From Actinomycetota bacterium (lineage in GTDB: Bacteria > Actinomycetota > Humimicrobiia > Humimicrobiales > Humimicrobiaceae): 13,427 nucleotides of DNA. Under the pieces are notes generated by a model, which saw only the letters and a program-made list of their open reading frames with translations, made no database searches and was not told the origin of the DNA. A program made the position numbers and the translations under genes. The DNA lies in the NCBI GenBank assembly GCA_022865545.1, contig JALHTA010000025.1:1-13427 (forward strand). Direction: 5' to 3'. Positions 8,822 to 13,427 of this stretch are shown piece by piece (the stretch's first letter is position 1; each line of letters opens with the position of its first letter).

Positions 8822-10258
8822 TTAATCCAAATTAGCTTCGTCTTTGAGTTCTCTCAAGATCTCTTTTAGCTGTTTTTCCTTTTCCTGTTCAGGATCATCT
8901 TTTTTTGCTTCTTCGGCACCGTCAGAAATTTCACCGATGTCTTCATTTTTTTCTTCCAGTGGAGCATCGGCAGCTTTTTCTTCTGATTGAGCTTCAGTGG
9001 TTTCTTCTTCCAGTGGAGCATCGGCAGCTTTTTCTTCCTCTGCTTTTTCAGGAGCGATATCATCATCTACCTGCTCGCTGGTTTTAACCTCTTCCTGGCT
9101 ATTTACCTCATCAGCGATCGGTACTTTCTCTTCTTCGCCCTCTTCTACCGGGTTTTCTACCTGCTTAACGCTAAAAGCCATCCGTCTCTTGTCAAAATCT
9201 ATGTCGATTATCCTTACAATCAGTTCATCCCCGATCTTTGCGACATCGCTTGGTCTCCTAACAGGTTCATCTGCTAATTCCGAAATATGTACAAGTCCTT
9301 CAAGACCATCCTCTATCAGTACAAATAGTCCAAATTTTACTATCCTTGTGACTTTTCCATTTATTATATCTTTATTAGAATAATTCTTTATTTTTTCCAT
9401 CCATGGATCTTTTTGTGTCTGTTTAAGTCCCAGGGAAAGTCTCTGTTTCTCGCTATCAATATCAAGTATTTCTACATCGACTTCCTGATTGACTTCTACT
9501 ACTTCAGAGGGATGTTTTACATGATTCCAGGAAAGCTCAGATATATGAACAAGACCGTCAACTCCATCAACGTCTACAAAAGCACCAAAATCCGCAATAC
9601 TGGTGATGGCACCTTTTCTTATTTGGCCGACTTCCATGCTGTCCAGGACTTCTTTTCTCTGTTCTTTTCTTTCACCCTCTATTATGGCTTTTCTTGAAAG
9701 AACGACATTATTACGGTTCCTGTCCACTTCGATGATCTTGCACGCACATTTCTCACCTATATAAGAAATAAGCTCTCTTGTTTTTCTGACATCAATAAGT
9801 GAAGCTGGCAAAAAGCCCCTTAGGCCGATGTCTACTATAAGACCGCCTTTGACACATTCTATTACTTCACCCTCTATGGTCTCATTATTTTTAAATATAT
9901 TTTCAACCCTGTCAAAATTTTGTTCTACTTCAGCTCTTCGTTTGGAAAGTATGCACCTCCCGTCCTGGTCTTCCTTCTGGAGAACCATTATCTCTAATTC
10001 ATCGTCAATATTAAGGATCTCTTCAGGTTTGACACTGTTCCTGATGGATAGCTCACTTACCGGTATTACGCCTTCAGATTTAAATCCGATATCTACCAGC
10101 ACCTCGTCTTTTTCAATTTTTACGACACGTCCCTTTAGGATGTCTCCGTCTTTAAAACTAATCATGGTGAGGTCATAGTTGGGCACCATTACCCCATTCT
10201 CGTCTTCAATCATGTAGTTTTCTTCAGTTAATTTGATGTTAATATTGTCTTCAACCAT
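8822..10258 (-). CDS. rpsA: 30S ribosomal protein S1, four S1 domains with acidic tail
   Basis: This encodes 478 residues from ATG 10258. The S1 RNA-binding domains are at about 37-107 (GDILKGRVVKIEKDEVLVDIG), 126-192 (GGLIVDIGLRGFLPASLID), 209-279 (ADFGAFVDVDGVDGLVHISEL) and 296-365 (FGLFVLIEDGLEGLVHISEL). A glutamate-rich low-complexity tail (about 367-470) follows, and then a final LKEILRELKDEA helix. Four domains plus an acidic tail and this terminal helix match actinobacterial RpsA. E. coli S1 has six S1 domains, and Firmicutes versions lack this tail. The protein binds mRNA on the 30S platform. The frame continues upstream to an ATG at 10309, but that has no ribosome site. ATG 10258 has GGAGGTTGATC upstream, though at a long 15-base spacing across an A8 tract. 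The tail carries a duplicated 18-residue unit. rpsA lies 87 bp after polA. Confidence 0.96.
   Translation of the reverse strand: MVEDNINIKLTEENYMIEDENGVMVPNYDLTMISFKDGDILKGRVVKIEKDEVLVDIGFKSEGVIPVSELSIRNSVKPEEILNIDDELEIMVLQKEDQDGRCILSKRRAEVEQNFDRVENIFKNNETIEGEVIECVKGGLIVDIGLRGFLPASLIDVRKTRELISYIGEKCACKIIEVDRNRNNVVLSRKAIIEGERKEQRKEVLDSMEVGQIRKGAITSIADFGAFVDVDGVDGLVHISELSWNHVKHPSEVVEVNQEVDVEILDIDSEKQRLSLGLKQTQKDPWMEKIKNYSNKDIINGKVTRIVKFGLFVLIEDGLEGLVHISELADEPVRRPSDVAKIGDELIVRIIDIDFDKRRMAFSVKQVENPVEEGEEEKVPIADEVNSQEEVKTSEQVDDDIAPEKAEEEKAADAPLEEETTEAQSEEKAADAPLEEKNEDIGEISDGAEEAKKDDPEQEKEKQLKEILRELKDEANLD
8951..9037 (-). repeat. in-frame direct repeat (54-bp period) in the rpsA acidic tail
   Basis: Bases 8951-8983 recur exactly at 9005-9037 (33 identical bases, offset 54). 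Both copies encode the same EEKAADAPLEE residues in the S1 tail, so the repeat unit is 18 codons. The offset is a multiple of three and the frame is kept. Confidence 0.95.
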
Positions 10259-10290
10259 ATTTTTTTTGATCAACCTCCATTTACTATAAT
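10253..10290 (-). promoter_or_regulatory. rpsA 5' region: -10-like box and strong but distant ribosome site
   Basis: The minus strand shows TATAGT (10288-10283), AA, ATGGAGG (10280-10274), TTGATC, eight A residues, T, then the rpsA ATG at 10258. GGAGGTTGATC is close to the full anti-Shine-Dalgarno complement, but GGAGG is 15 bases from the ATG rather than 5-9. No good -35 is visible, so a promoter here is only a possibility. rpsA may simply be read through from polA. Confidence 0.35.
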
Positions 10291-10345
10291 CAGACAAAAA
10301 GGATAGCATCTAAGGAAATAATAATCAATATTTTAGATATTTTTT

Positions 10346-13117
10346 TTAAATATACCAATCCCTGGAGGTATTGATATCGACCTTAAGCCCTACTTTTAAT
10401 TTAATGCAGTTCTCCATTGAGTTTTTTACTATCTTTTCAATGACTTCTTTGTCTTTTTCCTTGAGCTCTAGAACCAGTTCATCATGCACATGAAGTATGA
10501 TATTACTGTCCACTTCTTTAAAGCGAAGATCATTGAAAAGAACTATCGTTGACAATTTCATTATATCTGCGGCACTTCCCTGTATTGGAGTATTTACAGC
10601 AAATCTTTCCCCTAGACTGCGTATCCTGCTACTGGAGCTTCCCAGTTCCTTTATATATCTTTTTCTTCCAAACATGGTAGTGGAATAACCATACTTATAT
10701 GCATCTTCGATAAGTTTTTTTATAAATATACTTACCCCGGGATACCTGCCAAAATATTTGTTTATATATTCCCGTGCTTCACCTTCATCTATTGAAAGTC
10801 TTCTGGCAAGTCCGAACTCAGTCATCCCGTATATTATCCCGAAATTTATAGCTTTGGCTTTTCTTCTGAGCTCCGGGCTCACTTCACTATAATCTACAGC
10901 AAATATTTCTGATGCTGTCCGGGTATGTATATCTTCCCCTCTTTTGAAGGAGTCTATAAGATTTTCATCTTCCGACATATGCGCAAGCACCCTGAGCTCT
11001 ATCTGAGAATAATCCGAAGCCATAAGCAGATCATAATCCTTACCCGGTATAAATGCCTTTCTTATTTGTTTTCCATGCTCTGTTCTTATGGGAATGTTCT
11101 GCAGATTGGGATTATTTGAGCTTATCCTGCCGGTAGATGTTCCAAGTTGGTTATAATTAGTATGAACCCTTCCGTCTTCCGGATGCACGAGACCGGGCAA
11201 AACATCAATATAGGTATTTTTTAATTTAGTCTTCTCCCTGTATTCCAATATCTTAACTATTACCGGGGAGGTATCCTGTATTGCTTTTAATGTGGCTGCA
11301 TCAGTCGATAATCCGGTTTTTGTTTTCTTAATGACTGGAAGTTTTAATTTTTTATATAATACATCTCCGAGCTGACGGGACGAATTTATATTAAACTCTT
11401 CCCCGCTTAGTCTATATATTTCCCTTGTGAGCTCTGATATTTTAACCTCATATTCATTTATTAACTTTCCGAGATAGTCCAGATCTATTGCTACACCGAC
11501 ATACTCCATCTCTGCAAGGATTTTTATCAGCGGTTGCTCGATTTCGCGGTAAGTCCTTGTAAGATCCTTTTCACGGACTAAGAGTAGTATCTTTTCCTCT
11601 ATTTGCTCATAAAGTGCCAGGCTTTTTAATACGTTTTCAACCTGTTCACTGCCTCTGTCTATCCTTACTTCATCTTCTGTATCTGCATTTGCAGCAGCAT
11701 CTCCGAGATCAAGTATCATTTGATCATTTTTTATCTTTTCGTCCCGGGAATAACTTTTGGTATCAGTATCTTTACCCCCTGAAGGCACGATACTTAACTC
11801 CCTGATCTCCGTTTTTAAAATATTCCTGGATATCTCAAATATGTCGGCCCCCGACTTCAGGGGATTTAGTATTAAAAACATTATTTCCATATCATTAATA
11901 CTTCCGTTTATGCCGATACCGGATCCCATCAAGAATTTAATTAATGCTTTAAGATGAATGCCTGTCTTTATGATATCCTTATCCTCAAAAAGGTCTTTTA
12001 GGGTCTCCTTTAGCTCTGGCCTACCCAGACTTTCCCTATCCAGAAGATAGGCTATGTCTTCTCCAAAATATATCACCAGTCCATCTATCCTCTGCTCTCC
12101 TTCAATAGAAGCAATGAAAACCTTCTTATTGTTTTTATCAAGTATTTTCTTAAGGTCAATACCTGTATCAAAAGTCTCTAAAGTTATCTTCTTGATCGTC
12201 CTACCGGTCTTTTCAGGATGCATGCTCTTGAAATCCATTATTCCAATATATTTTGGAAGGCGGTTAAGTAAATTATTAAATTCCAGTTCTTCAAATATTT
12301 CTTTTACTTTTTCAAGATCCAGGTCCCTAAAACTATTTTCTATAAGACCGGGATCGATTTTGATATCATCTTTCAATGTTGTAAGCTTCTTGCTTGTATT
12401 AGCAATTTCCCTGTTTTCACGAAGGAGGCTTTTTAGCTTTGGGCTCTTTATGCTCTCAATATTTTCAAATATTGACTCCATGCTGCCAAACTGCTTAATA
12501 AGCTTTACGGCTGTTTTTGGACCAATACCCCGAACACCGGGAATATTATCTGAGCTGTCGCCCATTAGCGCCAGAAGATCCCTTACTTTATCTGGCCTTA
12601 CTCCAAGTTTTTTCTCAACTCCATCCCCGTCATAAATAATAGTATCGGTTATGCTCATTTTTGTTGATAATACCTTTATATCATCAGATACCATTTGAAG
12701 CATGTCCTTATCACCAGTTACTATTATCGTCTGTGTATATGTTCCACTTGCTGTTTTTGCAAGACTTGCAAGAATATCATCTGCTTCCATCCCGTCTTTT
12801 TCAATACAAACGATATTGAAGGCTTCCATTACTTGTTTTATAAGGGGTATTTGGTGAATAAGTTCATCAGGCATCTTCTTGCGGTGAATCTTGTACTGAT
12901 CAAACATCTTATGCCTGAATGTGGGACTCTTGCTGTCAAATGCACAGATTATAGTATCAGGTTTAAGATCCTCCGCTAGTTTCAGGATCATATTCGTAAA
13001 ACCCAGAACCGCATTTGTAATTATTCCCGAAGAAGTTGTAATAGTATCCGGAAGAGCAAAAAATGCCCTGTATGCTATATTATTAGAATCAATTAGCAGT
13101 ATCTTCTCTTTTTTCAA
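10346..13117 (-). CDS. polA: DNA polymerase I, with inactive proofreading domain
   Basis: This 923-residue protein fills gaps left by excision repair and removes Okazaki primers. The 5' nuclease domain is at about 1-290 (LLIDSNNIAYRAFFALP, CAFDSKSPTFRH, GMEADDILA, VTGDKDMLQ, MGDSSDNIPGVRGIGPKTA). The middle 3'-5' exonuclease-like domain (about 305-440) lacks the DxE of Exo I (it reads VFIASIEGE) and the Exo II aspartate, so proofreading is probably lost. A hydrophilic linker of about 50 residues (445-495) precedes the polymerase domain. There motif A is DYSQIELRVLAHMS (D702), the O-helix RRKAKAINFGIIYG (751-764, F759) and motif C HVHDEL (D879, E880), all intact. The start is TTG at 13117 with GAAAGG seven bases upstream. 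The in-frame GTG at 13132 is cut off by a TGA. The gene is followed by rpsA. Confidence 0.98.
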   Translation of the reverse strand: MKKEKILLIDSNNIAYRAFFALPDTITTSSGIITNAVLGFTNMILKLAEDLKPDTIICAFDSKSPTFRHKMFDQYKIHRKKMPDELIHQIPLIKQVMEAFNIVCIEKDGMEADDILASLAKTASGTYTQTIIVTGDKDMLQMVSDDIKVLSTKMSITDTIIYDGDGVEKKLGVRPDKVRDLLALMGDSSDNIPGVRGIGPKTAVKLIKQFGSMESIFENIESIKSPKLKSLLRENREIANTSKKLTTLKDDIKIDPGLIENSFRDLDLEKVKEIFEELEFNNLLNRLPKYIGIMDFKSMHPEKTGRTIKKITLETFDTGIDLKKILDKNNKKVFIASIEGEQRIDGLVIYFGEDIAYLLDRESLGRPELKETLKDLFEDKDIIKTGIHLKALIKFLMGSGIGINGSINDMEIMFLILNPLKSGADIFEISRNILKTEIRELSIVPSGGKDTDTKSYSRDEKIKNDQMILDLGDAAANADTEDEVRIDRGSEQVENVLKSLALYEQIEEKILLLVREKDLTRTYREIEQPLIKILAEMEYVGVAIDLDYLGKLINEYEVKISELTREIYRLSGEEFNINSSRQLGDVLYKKLKLPVIKKTKTGLSTDAATLKAIQDTSPVIVKILEYREKTKLKNTYIDVLPGLVHPEDGRVHTNYNQLGTSTGRISSNNPNLQNIPIRTEHGKQIRKAFIPGKDYDLLMASDYSQIELRVLAHMSEDENLIDSFKRGEDIHTRTASEIFAVDYSEVSPELRRKAKAINFGIIYGMTEFGLARRLSIDEGEAREYINKYFGRYPGVSIFIKKLIEDAYKYGYSTTMFGRKRYIKELGSSSSRIRSLGERFAVNTPIQGSAADIMKLSTIVLFNDLRFKEVDSNIILHVHDELVLELKEKDKEVIEKIVKNSMENCIKLKVGLKVDINTSRDWYI

Positions 13118-13220
13118 TCAAATACCTTTCACAAAGTTTTAGACCATTCCCATGCATGATTAAATGAATTTTAAATACTTTATCCATGATAAAATAAAGG
13201 GGAGCGAATTCCTTGATTTC

Positions 13221-13249
13221 TTTATAAAATTATTAAATTTCAATATCAA
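13221..13249 (-). promoter_or_regulatory. candidate sigma-A promoter for polA
   Basis: TTGATA (13249-13244), 17 bases, then TATAAA (13226-13221) on the minus strand: five of six consensus bases in each hexamer with ideal spacing. Transcription would start near 13214 and give a leader of about 97 bases before the TTG of polA. No LexA-type GAAC-N4-GTTC box overlaps it. Confidence 0.5.
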
Positions 13250-13257
13250 ACATTAAT

Positions 13258-13305
13258 TATCATTATAGTATCAACATTCAGACAATCTTTTATATCATTA
13301 TACTA
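13258..13305 (-). repeat. direct repeat of a TATAAT-containing 13-mer
   Basis: The minus strand reads TAGTATAATGATA (13305-13293) and TACTATAATGATA (13270-13258), 12 of 13 bases identical and 35 bp apart. Each contains a perfect TATAAT, and each has ATTGTCT upstream (13329-13323 and 13286-13280). The spacings from the TTGTCT hexamer to TATAAT are 20 and 12 bases, so neither is a standard promoter. Confidence 0.6.
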
Positions 13306-13320
13306 ACTAAAAATTTAATA

Positions 13321-13338
13321 TAAGACAATGAAGTCTTA
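13321..13338. repeat. small inverted repeat
   Basis: TAAGAC-AATGAA-GTCTTA is a perfect 6-bp stem with a 6-base loop. It lies three bases from the large inverted repeat to its right. It has no T-run on either side, so it does not look like an intrinsic terminator. Confidence 0.6.
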
Positions 13339-13340
13339 GA

Positions 13341-13396
13341 TGAACGAAAGCACATGCTTCAATGGTTAATACCTTTCAAGCATGTGCTTTCGTTCA
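13341..13396. repeat. perfect 19-bp inverted repeat with nested palindromes
   Basis: The left arm TGAACGAAAGCACATGCTT (13341-13359) and right arm (13378-13396) are exact reverse complements around an 18-base spacer. The spacer can extend the hairpin through GGT/ACC around TAAT. Each arm also holds its own 12-base palindrome of form AAGCA-NN-TGCTT (13348-13359 and 13378-13389), and the two are exactly 30 bp apart. It lies about 220 bp upstream of polA. Its function is unknown: it may be a protein-binding site pair, an RNA hairpin, or a terminator-like structure of a neighbouring gene. No U-tract follows on either strand. Confidence 0.9.
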
Positions 13397-13427
13397 AGAA
13401 CTATTTACTTTTAATTATCTTTTATAC

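Larger units (their letters stand above)
13118..13427. other. non-coding leader region upstream of polA
   Basis: These 310 bases carry no convincing gene on either strand. They are very AT-rich and hold, moving away from polA: the ribosome site (GAAAGG, 13125-13130), a promoter at 13221-13249, two copies of TATAATGATA, a 6-bp hairpin and a 19-bp inverted repeat, and then 31 featureless AT-rich bases to the edge. Whether the next gene to the right is convergent or divergent with polA cannot be seen. Confidence 0.7.

Noticed and set aside
12054..12635. Plus-strand open frame of 193 codons opposite polA
   Set aside because: It lies wholly opposite the Pol I nuclease and linker region, with no family resemblance and low-complexity serine/leucine content.
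13089..13187. 32-codon minus-strand frame (MDKVFKIHLIMHGNGLKL...) overlapping the polA start
   Set aside because: There is no ribosome site before its ATG. It overlaps the polA TTG out of frame and has no known family. It could be a leader peptide, but nothing in the sequence supports that.
13196..13213. AAGG...CCTT stem in the polA leader with a T-rich tail
   Set aside because: A four-pair stem is too short to be a credible terminator or riboswitch element.

Overview
All eight recognisable genes lie on the minus strand, so the window reads biologically from right to left. The order is polA, rpsA, coaE, uvrB, uvrA, uvrC, a small four-helix membrane protein gene, and a rapZ cut by the left edge. 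The DNA is AT-rich (many ATA, AAA, AGA and TTA codons). Yet the order polA-rpsA-coaE-uvrB-uvrA-uvrC-rapZ is one I associate with Actinomycetota. RpsA also has the actinobacterial layout: four S1 domains, a long acidic low-complexity tail, and a short conserved C-terminal helix resembling mycobacterial RpsA. My inference is a deep-branching, low-GC member of Actinomycetota. This rests on gene order and remembered protein similarity, not on a search.

Layout. Positions 13118-13427 are a non-coding leader upstream of polA. It holds a good sigma-A-type promoter (TTGATA-N17-TATAAA), a repeated TATAATGATA block, a small hairpin, and a striking perfect 19-bp inverted repeat at 13341-13396. polA follows (10346-13117, TTG start). 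After about 87 bp comes rpsA (8822-10258). A 181-bp gap with a candidate promoter leads to coaE (7972-8640). From coaE onward the genes are tightly packed: coaE and uvrB overlap by 20 bp, uvrB and uvrA by about 41 bp, and uvrA and uvrC by an ATGA. The membrane protein gene and rapZ follow after gaps of about 40 and 55 bp.

Function. The window carries the whole nucleotide-excision repair incision machinery: UvrA and UvrB for damage recognition and UvrC for dual incision. It also carries DNA polymerase I, which fills the resulting gap. Linked to these are ribosomal protein S1, the last enzyme of CoA synthesis, and the nucleotide-binding protein RapZ. The sequence is overwhelmingly conserved core genome. 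I see no mobile element, CRISPR array, RNA gene or defence system. The items most worth a second look are the palindromic region upstream of polA, the odd 5' ends of coaE and rpsA (a shared 17-bp box, and a coaE start that looks displaced by an A-tract), and an in-frame 54-bp duplication in the rpsA tail.
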